Shown here in pieces: positions 7,120 through 15,309 of a DNA stretch of 64,000 nucleotides (position 1 is the stretch's first letter; each line of letters starts with the position of its first letter). The stretch covers positions 186,001-250,000 of the forward strand of contig JAEYPS010000025.1 in NCBI GenBank assembly GCA_023410475.1, in the 5' to 3' direction. The stretch comes from Bacillota bacterium (GTDB lineage: Bacteria > Bacillota > Clostridia > Christensenellales > SZUA-584). Below the pieces are notes generated by a model. That model saw nothing but the letters and a program-made list of their open reading frames with translations, searched no databases and was not told the DNA's origin. The position numbers and the translations under genes were made by a program.

Positions 7120-7833
7120 CTAAAGCGGTACTACCCTCTGGTCTATGCCCCAGACTGTAATCTCTTCAACAACGACGTGATCGGGCAGCTTGCAGACATT
7201 AAGCATCGCGTTTGCCACGTCGTCGGCGCTGAGCTTCATGTCCATATTCCGCTCTGCCGCGTGCTTCATAAAATCCGTCGACCCCGCTCCCGGTATCAGG
7301 CAGCATACACGCACGCCGAACGGTTGAAGCTCTACATACAGGTTTTTTGAAAAGCCGAGCACGCCCCATTTCGCCGCGGCGTATACCGACCATCCCGGCC
7401 ATGCGTGCTTCGCGCAGACCGACGCCACATTGATTATCGTTCCGCTCCTCCGGCTCTTCATCAACGGAGCGAACGCCCTCGACCCGTAGATAACGCTTTT
7501 TAAGTTAAGAGCGATACTGCTGTCTATCTGTTCCGGTGTCTGTTCAGTTATCTCGTTTATCGACACACCGCCGCCCGCGTTGTTTATGAGCACGTCCAGA
7601 CCACCGTAACGCTTTACAATAATATCGTACGCGGCGTCCCAGTCTCCGGGGCAAGTGACGTCCATACGAATATATGAGTCGCTTCGCGTTTCGGCGAGAG
7701 CTTCTATAAGCGCTTCCTCGCCTCTCGAGGCTATGACAACTTTCGCGCCATCCTGAGCAAACGCCTTCGCGGCGGCCTTGCCGTAACCCTGCGAACCGCC
7801 CGTAATCAATACTGTCTTATCCTTCATAGACAT
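7120..7833 (-). CDS. SDR-family oxidoreductase
   Basis: A 237-residue short-chain dehydrogenase with TGGSQGYG (11-18), NNAG (84-87), catalytic Ser138, Tyr151 and Lys155 (YAAAK). Arg37 after the second strand hints at NADP. It follows the second permease gene by about 15 bases, within the same operon as the importer, reductase and kinase. A role in oxidising or reducing the imported carbohydrate is inferred from this position. The C-terminal part (VEEITVWGIDQRVV) is normal for 3-oxoacyl-ACP-reductase-like members, so exact substrate is open. Confidence 0.85.
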   Translation of the reverse strand: MSMKDKTVLITGGSQGYGKAAAKAFAQDGAKVVIASRGEEALIEALAETRSDSYIRMDVTCPGDWDAAYDIIVKRYGGLDVLINNAGGGVSINEITEQTPEQIDSSIALNLKSVIYGSRAFAPLMKSRRSGTIINVASVCAKHAWPGWSVYAAAKWGVLGFSKNLYVELQPFGVRVCCLIPGAGSTDFMKHAAERNMDMKLSADDVANAMLNVCKLPDHVVVEEITVWGIDQRVVPL

Positions 7834-7848
7834 ATCATCTTGCTATGC

Positions 7849-8886
7849 TTATGCAGCTATACTTTCCTTGCTAAGCACATGGTTAAGAGCTACTGCCAGC
7901 ACCAATACTACGCCTGTCGCAAGCGACTGCCAGTATGCGGGCAGTATATTCTTGAGCCCCAGCGTTAGGCATATAATGATGAGCGCTCCTATTACCGATT
8001 TAATAACGGAGCCTTCGCCGCCCGTAAACACCGTACCGCCAAGCAGCACCGCTATGATTGCCTGAGTCTCCGTTCCTATGCCGGTATACGGCTCTCCTAT
8101 AGTAAGATAGCTGCCCCTCGCGACGCCCGCGAGAGCGGAGAGCGCGCCCAGCATCACGTATACGCCCCACACAACCTTTACTACGTTTATTCCCGACAGC
8201 TCTGCCGCGGTCCTGTTTCCGCCGATCGCCGCCACATATTTGCCAAGAACAGTTTTGCGCTGCAATATATACAGTATGACTATGATCAATATCGCTAACA
8301 TCAGCGCCCAGGATAGTTTTAAAACAAAATCGCTCGATAACCTAAGCTCGAGCCCGGTCCTCGAAAAGTCACCTATCCACGCGGGCATCTCCAAGCCGTC
8401 ACCGCTTTTTATCGCCGAGATGCCCTCGGGAACGAGATAGCGGGCAATGCCCTGATAAACGCTCATCGTTATGAGCGTAGCTATAACGGGCGTTATGCGC
8501 ATCTTCGCGACGAGCCAGCCGTTTATTCCCCCGAGCACAACGCCGAGTGCTATGGTTATCAGCAGCGCCGGAAAGAACGGAACTCCGTTAAGAGCCAGTA
8601 TCGAATAAAATACCGTCGTAAGGCTCAGCGTGCTTCCTACGGAAAGGTCGATATTTCCCGAGATCATTATAAAAGTAAAGCCGCTGCTTATAAGTAGTAT
8701 TGGCACTGACATCATAAGCAGGTTCATTACCGCGTCAGGATATAAGAAGTTGCCTCTTTGAAACGGCTCGCCCTTGATAAGGCTCAGCACCACGACCACC
8801 AGCAACAATATTATATAAACATATACCGTCTTTATTATGCTTTTTGAGCTGAACCTTGTACCGTTAGTATTATTTTTTACGCCCAT
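7849..8886 (-). CDS. RbsC-type sugar ABC transporter permease
   Basis: A hydrophobic permease of about 345 residues with roughly ten membrane segments of the branched-chain-permease/RbsC family. Typical patterns are SGNIDLSVGSTLSL in the N-terminal third, GGNRTAAELSGINV near the centre and IAVLLGGTVFTGGEGSV towards the end. I place the start at ATG 8886, preceded by AAGGTG, rather than at a TTG 21 bases further out. It pairs with the adjacent homologous permease, and both are served by the ATPase and lipoprotein encoded upstream, giving a CUT2-type importer for a pentose, deoxy sugar or polyol. Confidence 0.9.
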   Translation of the reverse strand: MGVKNNTNGTRFSSKSIIKTVYVYIILLLVVVVLSLIKGEPFQRGNFLYPDAVMNLLMMSVPILLISSGFTFIMISGNIDLSVGSTLSLTTVFYSILALNGVPFFPALLITIALGVVLGGINGWLVAKMRITPVIATLITMSVYQGIARYLVPEGISAIKSGDGLEMPAWIGDFSRTGLELRLSSDFVLKLSWALMLAILIIVILYILQRKTVLGKYVAAIGGNRTAAELSGINVVKVVWGVYVMLGALSALAGVARGSYLTIGEPYTGIGTETQAIIAVLLGGTVFTGGEGSVIKSVIGALIIICLTLGLKNILPAYWQSLATGVVLVLAVALNHVLSKESIAA

Positions 8887-8934
8887 TTGCTTCACCTTCC
8901 CTGACAAGTCGCTTGTTGATAGTACTCTTTATTA

Positions 8935-9951
8935 TCACTTGTTTCTTTTGTCGAGCGCGTACCTTTGCGTCAGTATGGCAAGGAACGTTACAACGCCCTT
9001 TAATATAAATTGCCATTCTGGCCGCAGCAGCAGGCTCGTAGCCGCCGACGCCACAACTCCGAGTATCAGCGCGCCCACGACGGTGCCCACTACAGAACCG
9101 AATCCGCCGTTTATGCTCGTTCCGCCCAGCAGCGTTACGACAAGAGCGTTGAATTCAAATCCGGCCCCACGCGTGGATATCGCCGCCCTGCTCTCTGAAG
9201 CGAGTATTATTCCCGTGATACCCGCGAGAAGCGAGCTTAAAAGATACAGTATAGTGATATGGCGCTCTACTTTTACGCCCGAGAGCCTCGCGGCCTCTCT
9301 GTTCGCGCCTATAAGATATGTCCGTCTTCCGAATACCGTCTTTTTTTCTATGAACAGCGCTATAAGCACAAGCCCAAACGCTATTGCCACGGCAACCTTT
9401 ATAGGCCCTATCAGAGATATGTTTCCGACGACTCCGAATATATCGGGCAGACCTGCGCTGCGCTGGGCGCCTTGCGTGATTACCTCAGCTACGCCCCTGG
9501 CTACCGACATGGTGCCAAGCGTCACGATTATTGAGGCGACCTTAAGCTTGGCTATGAAAAACGCGTTTATCGCGCCGATTACCAAACATCCGAGCAGAGC
9601 AAGAACTATACTCACCCCGTAGTCCATTCCAAGGCCGGTTGCAAGCTCTGAGAACCCCTTTGCCTGCGTCTGGCTAAAATACGCGCACAGTACTCCGGAC
9701 ATCGCTATAATGCCCCCGACAGACATATCGAAATGCCCCGTGATCAAAAGGAACGTCACGCCTATGCCGAGTATGATAATGTACCAGTTGTTTGCGAGCA
9801 GGTTAAGCGCTATCGGCACCGAAAAATACTTCGGTATGAATAGGCTGGCTATAACAAACGCAACTATCAAAACAACGAGCATCGAAAGATTTATAAACGA
9901 CTCGTTGCTCATCTTACCTCTTCTGTTCTTTTGCGCATCATTCTTAATCAC
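8935..9951 (-). CDS. RbsC-type sugar ABC transporter permease
   Basis: The second CUT2 permease of this importer, 338 residues, with the family patterns GHFDMSVGGIIAMSG, GANREAARLSGVKV and VVTLLGGTSINGGFGSV. It starts two bases before the stop of the ATPase gene. Two starts are possible: GTG at 9951, with a G-run about 9 bases upstream, and ATG at 9912 after AGAGGTAAG. Two different permeases suggest a heterodimeric pore, in contrast to the homodimer used by ribose systems. Confidence 0.9.
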   Translation of the reverse strand: MIKNDAQKNRRGKMSNESFINLSMLVVLIVAFVIASLFIPKYFSVPIALNLLANNWYIIILGIGVTFLLITGHFDMSVGGIIAMSGVLCAYFSQTQAKGFSELATGLGMDYGVSIVLALLGCLVIGAINAFFIAKLKVASIIVTLGTMSVARGVAEVITQGAQRSAGLPDIFGVVGNISLIGPIKVAVAIAFGLVLIALFIEKKTVFGRRTYLIGANREAARLSGVKVERHITILYLLSSLLAGITGIILASESRAAISTRGAGFEFNALVVTLLGGTSINGGFGSVVGTVVGALILGVVASAATSLLLRPEWQFILKGVVTFLAILTQRYALDKRNK

Positions 9952-9952
9952 G

Positions 9953-11440
9953 TCAGCATGCCCCCCCTGTGCAGATATGGATGATTCTTTGGGGATCTAT
10001 ATCCTTGCCGTTCTCCATTTCCGACCTCAGCTCGCCTTCATACAGAAGGAATATGCGGTCGCACGAATTGAGTATCTCCGGCAGCTCGGACGAAAAGAAT
10101 ATTATCGATTTCCCCTCTTTGGAAAGCTCCCTTATAATATGATAAATCTCAGACTTCGCCCCAACGTCTATACCCCGTGTCGGCTCGTCGAGTATCAGAA
10201 GGCTGGAGTCCGCGAACAGACATTTTGAGAATACCACCTTCTGCTGGTTGCCGCCCGAAAGCTTTGCCGTCTCCTTTTCCATAGAGTCCGTCTTTATATC
10301 AAGCTTATCTATATACTCTTTTGCGACGGCCCGCTCCTTCGCCGCATCTATTACGCCGGCCCTAGAGATCTTCTTTACGTTCATCACGGGTATGTTTTGC
10401 TTTATGGTAAGCAGCGTAAACAGCCCCTGCGTCCTTCTCTCCTCAGGAACGAACGCTATGCCGGCCTCTATCGTTTTGACGGGGGTCGCCCCCAGCTTCT
10501 CGCCGTTAAATTCCATTGTGCCCGTATATCTGTCGGCTCCGAATATAGCGCGCGCAAGCTCTGTCTTGCCCGCCCCGACAAGCCCGTAAAAGCCCACAAT
10601 CTCTCCCTTTTTGATATCGAAAGAGATATCTTTGAGCTTGTGGTTTGATACGTTTTTTACTTCAAGAAGCACGTCTGTCGGCTTCTCTTCTTTCGGAACG
10701 TATGTCTCTATTACCGTTCTGCCTATCATCATTTTGATAAGCTCCATACGGTCCTTAACTTCACTCAAGGGTTTTGTGTCTATATGCATGCCGTCACGCA
10801 TAACCGTGACGTAATCTCCGAGTTCGAATATCTCGTCAAGCCTGTGAGAGATATATATAACAGTAACATTTTGTTTTCTGAGATTTTTAATGACTTTAAA
10901 CAGCCGCTCTATCTCGCTTTCAGAAAGCGCCGCCGTCGGCTCGTCCATAATGATTATTTCGGCATCGGACGCGACAGCCTTCGCAATCTCTATTATCTGC
11001 TTTTTAGCTACGCTGAGCCTTGAAACCCGATCTTTAGGGTTTATGCTGGGCTCGATGTCCTTTAAAACATCGACAATTCTTTTAATCTTCTTGGTCTTAA
11101 GTAAAAATCCGAGCTTAGTGTCCTCTATGCCAAGCGTGAGGTTTTCCTCTACCGTAAGCTGGTCTACGACATTAAGTTCCTGAAACAGTGTGCTTATTCC
11201 CTTGTGGCCCGCATCTTTTGGACTGCTTGCGCAATACTCTTTTCCGTTAAGAAGTATAGTACCCGATGTTCTGGTAAAAGCCCCTGTTAATATCTTTATC
11301 AGAGTCGATTTACCGGCGCCGTTCTCTCCGACGAGGCAGTGCACGGTATTCTTCTTGATGCCGAAGCTTACGTCGTTGACCGCTCTGACTCCCGGGAAAT
11401 CCTTTACCAGGTTTTTTATCTCCAACGCATAGTCGCCCAT
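9953..11440 (-). CDS. RbsA-type sugar ABC transporter ATP-binding protein
   Basis: A double-domain ATPase of the RbsA/MglA family, 495 residues from ATG 11440, chosen because GGGGAGAGG lies 4 bases upstream; an in-frame GTG 33 bases further out lacks such a site. The first half has an intact Walker A (GENGAGKST, about 38-46) and Walker B (IIIMDEPTAALSE). The second half has the usual degenerate Walker A (GLVGAGKTEL), signature LSGGNQQKVVFSK and Walker B LLILDEPTRGIDVG. It energises the two downstream permeases. A strong stem-loop separates it from the binding-protein gene. Confidence 0.93.
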   Translation of the reverse strand: MGDYALEIKNLVKDFPGVRAVNDVSFGIKKNTVHCLVGENGAGKSTLIKILTGAFTRTSGTILLNGKEYCASSPKDAGHKGISTLFQELNVVDQLTVEENLTLGIEDTKLGFLLKTKKIKRIVDVLKDIEPSINPKDRVSRLSVAKKQIIEIAKAVASDAEIIIMDEPTAALSESEIERLFKVIKNLRKQNVTVIYISHRLDEIFELGDYVTVMRDGMHIDTKPLSEVKDRMELIKMMIGRTVIETYVPKEEKPTDVLLEVKNVSNHKLKDISFDIKKGEIVGFYGLVGAGKTELARAIFGADRYTGTMEFNGEKLGATPVKTIEAGIAFVPEERRTQGLFTLLTIKQNIPVMNVKKISRAGVIDAAKERAVAKEYIDKLDIKTDSMEKETAKLSGGNQQKVVFSKCLFADSSLLILDEPTRGIDVGAKSEIYHIIRELSKEGKSIIFFSSELPEILNSCDRIFLLYEGELRSEMENGKDIDPQRIIHICTGGAC

Positions 11441-11479
11441 AAGACCTCTCCCCATTCGATTTATGCTTCCCACTGATTA

Positions 11480-11512
11480 TTTTGGGAGGAGGCATACTGC
11501 CCCCTCCCAAAA
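11480..11512 (-). other. Intercistronic stem-loop between binding-protein and ATPase genes
   Basis: TTTTGGGAGG (11480-11489) and CCTCCCAAAA (11503-11512) form a perfect 10-base stem, extended inward by GGC/GCC around a short loop. It begins 25 bases after the lipoprotein stop. No U-run follows on the minus strand, so it is probably an mRNA 3'-end stabiliser or partial attenuator and not a full terminator. Confidence 0.7.
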
Positions 11513-11537
11513 TTTTTGTGTTAAACTCTGTTGTTGT

Positions 11538-12647
11538 TTATGATACGTCCGCTGCAGTAAGGCTGGTTCCGAACTGCTCGTTATACCATGCAAGCGCTTC
11601 GTCCAGCGTCATGTTCCATGCATCCACAACCTGTACAGGCCCGAAGACCTCTTCAGCCGGCTGGGACGTCGAAGCAATTTCGCCGAGGTAGACTTTAACT
11701 ATCATGTCGATGATGGCTTTCGACGTGCCGATCGGCGGCAGTCCGAGCGAAGCCTTCAGTGAGCTGTTAGGATCGAATATGTCCTTAAGCTCGGATACCG
11801 GGCAGTCAACGCTGCATACTATCTCGGTCAAAGGTTTGCCGTTGTCCATTTTGCCTCTGCCTGCGTCGATAAGCGCAGCCATCGCTCCGGGTGTAAGGTC
11901 TCCCGCTTCGGAATAAATGATATTTACGTCCGGATTTGTGACAAGGATGTTGCTCAGAGCTTCTTTGGTAGCGTCGGCGCTGCCCTTGGAATCGAAGCAG
12001 CCGAGGTCAGTGTAGTTGCCCGCGCCTACAACGCTCTCAATGCCCTTTACGAACGGGTCGGTTCTGCCAGACTTGACTTCCACGTGATCCGGCCATCCCA
12101 GCTGAACGGTAACTATAGGCTTGTCGGGGAATGCTGCAACCCAGGCTTTTGCGGCATCGGCGCCCATCTTGAACGATCCGCCGGCTTCGTCGCTGCGGTA
12201 TGTAGGAATGCCTGTGGTTCCAAGCGGGCTGAAGAACGATGTTACAGCGATGTCTGCCTCGAGAGCTGCCAGAACGCCCGGAGTTGCCGCGTCGGCTTCC
12301 CAGATTTGCAGCGAAGCGCCGTTATAATCGGAAGTGGCGAGCATGTCGACATTCTGAGTCATAACGTTGGCGTCTGATTTGCCGTCGAATATTACAACTT
12401 CCGCGCCATATTGTTCTTTCGCATAGTCTACCGCCGCCTGCGCTCTGGCCTGATGGAACTCATTTGCGAGCGTGGAAACGAAATATGCAATCTTCATTCC
12501 TTCCGCAGTTTTCTCTGCCGGAGCCGGAGCATCCGTAGGCTTTACTGGATCCGCAGGTTTTTCTGTCGGAGCCGGAGCTGCCTGGCATCCTGCAAACATA
12601 GCAAAAACAAACAGCAAACTCATGAAAAACACGATAACCTTTTTCAT
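11538..12647 (-). CDS. Sugar ABC transporter substrate-binding lipoprotein
   Basis: A 369-residue periplasmic-binding-protein-like lipoprotein of the RbsB/Peripla_BP_4 type. The signal peptide has a lysine start, a hydrophobic core and the lipobox FAGC with Cys21 as lipid anchor, then a Pro/Ala/Glu-rich spacer (about 22-48). The mature domain begins MKIAYFVSTLANEFHQA. It captures the carbohydrate for the RbsA/RbsC proteins encoded downstream. It is first in the operon behind a strong promoter with candidate SorC sites, and is flanked by stem-loops on both sides, consistent with a need for more binding protein than permease. Confidence 0.92.
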   Translation of the reverse strand: MKKVIVFFMSLLFVFAMFAGCQAAPAPTEKPADPVKPTDAPAPAEKTAEGMKIAYFVSTLANEFHQARAQAAVDYAKEQYGAEVVIFDGKSDANVMTQNVDMLATSDYNGASLQIWEADAATPGVLAALEADIAVTSFFSPLGTTGIPTYRSDEAGGSFKMGADAAKAWVAAFPDKPIVTVQLGWPDHVEVKSGRTDPFVKGIESVVGAGNYTDLGCFDSKGSADATKEALSNILVTNPDVNIIYSEAGDLTPGAMAALIDAGRGKMDNGKPLTEIVCSVDCPVSELKDIFDPNSSLKASLGLPPIGTSKAIIDMIVKVYLGEIASTSQPAEEVFGPVQVVDAWNMTLDEALAWYNEQFGTSLTAADVS

Positions 12648-12670
12648 TTTTTCCTCCTGATATTATAATT

Positions 12671-12696
12671 TTTAATCAGCGTTTACGCTGATTAAA
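12671..12696 (-). other. Leader stem-loop upstream of binding-protein gene
   Basis: TTTAATCAGCG (12671-12681) and CGCTGATTAAA (12686-12696) form a perfect 11-base stem with a 4-base loop, 24 bases before the start codon and just upstream of the GGAGGA ribosome site. It could protect the 5' end of the mRNA. Confidence 0.65.
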
Positions 12697-12764
12697 CTTT
12701 TCTGCCAAACCGGTAAATCACTCTGTTGAATCGTTGTGCAATTGTATACTGACTTAAATTGGTG

Positions 12765-12788
12765 TAACATTTGTCTTAACATTTGTCT
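12765..12788. promoter_or_regulatory. Tandem direct repeat, candidate SorC operator
   Basis: Two exact copies of TAACATTTGTCT lie head to tail directly downstream of the -10 box (12795-12800). A related palindrome, TAACATATGTTA, sits in the ulaE promoter at 15092-15103. Position suits repression by the SorC protein encoded at 12978-13946. The remainder of the 330-base gap between the two genes holds the promoter, the leader hairpin and no other recognisable element. Confidence 0.6.
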
Positions 12789-12794
12789 AAATGT

Positions 12795-12823
12795 ATAATA
12801 GCATGTGCCATGGAATATGTCAA
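12795..12823 (-). promoter_or_regulatory. Promoter of the binding-protein/RbsABC operon
   Basis: On the minus strand TTGACA (12823-12818), a 17-base spacer and TATTAT (12800-12795), close to the SigA consensus. It should drive the nine-kilobase operon down to the terminator near 3800. Confidence 0.8.
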
Positions 12824-12977
12824 GACTTTTGTCAAGGAAAATTCCACAGCTTTTCCCGGATACACCAACCGCCAGTCCGGCAGAAAATGGGGTGCAGCAA
12901 ATAAGCTGCACATCTGTTATATTAAGTTGTATATATAGAATAAAACTGTAAATTAATCAGCTAGTGTAACCGGCTTT

Positions 12978-13946
12978 TTACTTGTCCAGTATCTCGAGCA
13001 CGCTTCGCGCCGTGTTCTCGTCGGTAACAAAGTAATTGATAATGCTTGTGCGCAGCGCACCTATTATAGAGAGTATCTTATGCTTACCCGCCGCGATACA
13101 AATAACATTCTCAACATGCCTGAGGTTCTCTTCGTCGACTCCCATTATCCTTGCGCTGTAGTCGTTATGTATGAACTCGCCTTTAAGGTTGAACCTTCTG
13201 GCGCAGATATCTCCAATTACCCTGTTTTCATTGGCCTCGTATTGCTGCCTCTGCGCGATATCGATAACCATACGGTTATCATAAAACTCGGGCGGGGCTC
13301 CGGCACTCACGACCGCCGCGTCCATGTTGTTCCATTTATCGATTATGGACTTCATGGACGTGCTTTGCATATAGAGCTCTTTGTCTCCCACCGATTCGGC
13401 GATGGCAGGGGCGTATATAAACGAAGGAGTGCCGTGCAGCTTCTCCGCGAACATGCGCACCATTTCATTGAGCTGGTATTCGGACGCTATCCTCGATGTT
13501 CCCCCTATCATGGGCACAACATTTATATCCCGCAGCTTGTTGCGGTTGGTAAACGACATCATGAATTCGTAGCACGTCGTCCCCCACGCTATTCCTATGG
13601 TTGTATGGCTTTTTAATATATCCTCAGCAAAGTCCGCACCCTGTGACGCTACCACTCTTGTTATAAGGCGCATATCGTCTATTGCCGTAGGTATGACAAG
13701 GCAGCCTTTAAGCGAAAACCTCTCTATGAACTGGTCGGCGACATCCTGTACGTTGTTCTTAGGGTCTTTTATGCTAATCTCGACGATCCCGAAGTCCTTC
13801 GCTTCTGAAAGCATCATAGAAACGGAAGACCTTGAAATGCCCAGCTGCTGTGCAATCTGCTCCTGCGTCATGCCGCTAATATAATACATCTTTGAAGCCT
13901 GCACCATGAGCTGAATGTCATATCGAGCTTTCATCATATACTCCAT
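12978..13946 (-). CDS. SorC-family transcriptional regulator
   Basis: A second SorC-type regulator, 322 residues or slightly fewer. The helix-turn-helix is MTQEQIAQQLGISRSSVSMM (about 25-44) and the ligand-binding domain follows, with TTIGIAWGTTCYEF and SAGAPPEF. A GGAG inside the first codons (ATGGAGTATATGATG) suggests translation really begins at the ATG at 13934. The gene follows the UlaE-like epimerase gene and precedes the RbsABC operon, all on the same strand. Similar 12-base motifs at both flanking promoters point to local control, probably relieved by a sugar phosphate. Confidence 0.88.
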   Translation of the reverse strand: MEYMMKARYDIQLMVQASKMYYISGMTQEQIAQQLGISRSSVSMMLSEAKDFGIVEISIKDPKNNVQDVADQFIERFSLKGCLVIPTAIDDMRLITRVVASQGADFAEDILKSHTTIGIAWGTTCYEFMMSFTNRNKLRDINVVPMIGGTSRIASEYQLNEMVRMFAEKLHGTPSFIYAPAIAESVGDKELYMQSTSMKSIIDKWNNMDAAVVSAGAPPEFYDNRMVIDIAQRQQYEANENRVIGDICARRFNLKGEFIHNDYSARIMGVDEENLRHVENVICIAAGKHKILSIIGALRTSIINYFVTDENTARSVLEILDK

Positions 13947-14035
13947 TTCCGTATCTCTTAAAAGATTAACTATTGCTGATAAGATTATTAAACATGTATT
14001 CGTAATTATATAAGAAACATTTTAACATTATAATA

Positions 14036-14959
14036 TTATGTTTTCAAGTCTGTAGGCAGTGACAAATATTCGTCAGATGTGAAAAATCCGCCCGATTTCT
14101 TTTTGATAAAGCCGGCCTGTGATTCGCGATATTTTTTAAGTAAAAACTCTCTGGCGGTTTTAACATAATCTATGGAAGACTGAAAGTCTTCGGTTGCCCA
14201 CATCTCGGCTACGAGCAGCCCTTTATAGTCCATCTTTTTTATTACTTTAAAAAACGTGACAAAATCGACTATACCTTCGCCGTATGGAATGTTTCTCGTT
14301 ATCCCCGGCATTGTGTCCTTTAAGTGTATCGCCATGATATGTCCCAGGCCGCTCAAGAAGTCTTTTTCCACATCCTTGCCCATCGCCGTTATGTTGCCTA
14401 CGTCCGGATATACCTGAAGATAAGGAGAATTTATCTTGGCGACAAACTTCATTGCCTTTTCAATAGAGTCCATGTGCTCTGTATCTACAGTCTCAAGAGC
14501 AAGAGACACGCCCTTGCCTGCCGAGTATTCCACAACCTCGTAAAGTGCGTCAATAAAAAGCGCCTGCGTTTTTTCGTTCTTTTCGTTATAAAATTCATCG
14601 TAGCCCGCGAGCTGCACTATCCTTATGCCGACAGCCAGAGAAAAATCAACTGAATCTTTTATAAGGCGTATTCCTTTTTGACGGACTTCTTCATTTTCTG
14701 AGCCGATTGGGTATCTGCGGTTTCCTGAGAGGCACATTGTAAGTATGGGCATATTCTGGCGGCGGATAACTTTGACAAGAGCTTCTTTTTCGGAATCGGA
14801 CCATTTTACTCTGGCCAGCCTGTCTTCCGTCTCATCTATGCTGATCTCGAGAAAATCATAACCGGCCGCTTTTGCTGTAGCAAGCCGCTCATCCCAGCTG
14901 AGGCAGGAGGGAAGAGCTTTTTCATATAGCCCTAAAAGGCAGCCATTTATGCTTTCCAA
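14036..14959 (-). CDS. ulaE: L-ribulose-5-phosphate 3-epimerase (UlaE/SgbU family)
   Basis: A 307-residue TIM-barrel epimerase closely similar to UlaE/SgbU, which interconvert L-xylulose 5-phosphate and L-ribulose 5-phosphate. Family blocks are LGLYEKALP, DFLEISIDETEDRLAR, MCLSGNRRYPIGS and RIVQLAGYD. Metal ligands are Glu157 (ALETVD), Asp187 (YPDVGN), His213 (AIHLKD) and Glu253 (VAEMW). It fits an L-xylulose-kinase-like enzyme encoded at 3913-5433. The C-terminal tail after residue 280 (SGGFFTSDEYLSLP) is longer than I expect for UlaE. It has its own promoter at 15088-15116 and is probably cotranscribed with the SorC gene downstream. Confidence 0.87.
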   Translation of the reverse strand: MESINGCLLGLYEKALPSCLSWDERLATAKAAGYDFLEISIDETEDRLARVKWSDSEKEALVKVIRRQNMPILTMCLSGNRRYPIGSENEEVRQKGIRLIKDSVDFSLAVGIRIVQLAGYDEFYNEKNEKTQALFIDALYEVVEYSAGKGVSLALETVDTEHMDSIEKAMKFVAKINSPYLQVYPDVGNITAMGKDVEKDFLSGLGHIMAIHLKDTMPGITRNIPYGEGIVDFVTFFKVIKKMDYKGLLVAEMWATEDFQSSIDYVKTAREFLLKKYRESQAGFIKKKSGGFFTSDEYLSLPTDLKT

Positions 14960-15087
14960 TGTGATACCCCCTTCGATGCAAAACCAAAATACTTTCGAAT
15001 GATCGCAAGATATAACGGATGCAGCCTATATCGGAGTATCCTCGTGTATCCGTTGTTCTCTAAGACTTTACTTATTATTACGCACAT

Positions 15088-15116
15088 AGTTTAACATATG
15101 TTATAACCTATGTCAA
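15088..15116 (-). promoter_or_regulatory. ulaE promoter with embedded palindrome
   Basis: TTGACA (15116-15111), a 17-base spacer and TAAACT (15093-15088) on the minus strand. The perfect palindrome TAACATATGTTA (15092-15103) lies between and over the boxes, an ideal repressor site. Its half-site TAACAT recurs in the tandem repeat at 12765-12788. The rest of the 350-base gap contains the malQ terminator and nothing else recognised. Confidence 0.65.
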
Positions 15117-15227
15117 ACATTTTCCGTGACACATGTGCGCTTTGATTTGATAAAATATATGATTGTATGGTGCGGTATATGAATTTCGCTTAGTGCAAAA
15201 AGCTACATACATTATGATTGAATAAAA

Positions 15228-15258
15228 AAACCCCGCAAGCTCTGGCATATCGGGATTT
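15228..15258 (-). terminator. Rho-independent terminator after malQ
   Basis: On the minus strand AAATCCCG pairs with CGGGGTTT (one G-U pair) around a 15-base loop, followed by more T residues. It lies about 50 bases beyond the malQ stop and ends the trmB-phosphorylase-malQ unit. Confidence 0.6.
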
Positions 15259-15309
15259 CCCCGGGTCGGTCAGCTTATTAAATTATCATAACACTTTAGG
15301 TTTTCTTCT

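Noticed and set aside
11480..11512. Intercistronic stem-loop as full terminator
   Set aside because: No U-run follows and the downstream ATPase and permease genes have no promoter of their own that I can see.
12671..12696. Leader hairpin as riboswitch
   Set aside because: A single short stem without a conserved aptamer pattern or alternative terminator; the same applies to the hairpins at 34804-34829 and 53123-53142.
12672..12911. 79-codon minus-strand frame upstream of the first binding-protein gene
   Set aside because: It runs across the promoter, tandem operator and leader hairpin, lacks a ribosome site and has no family features.
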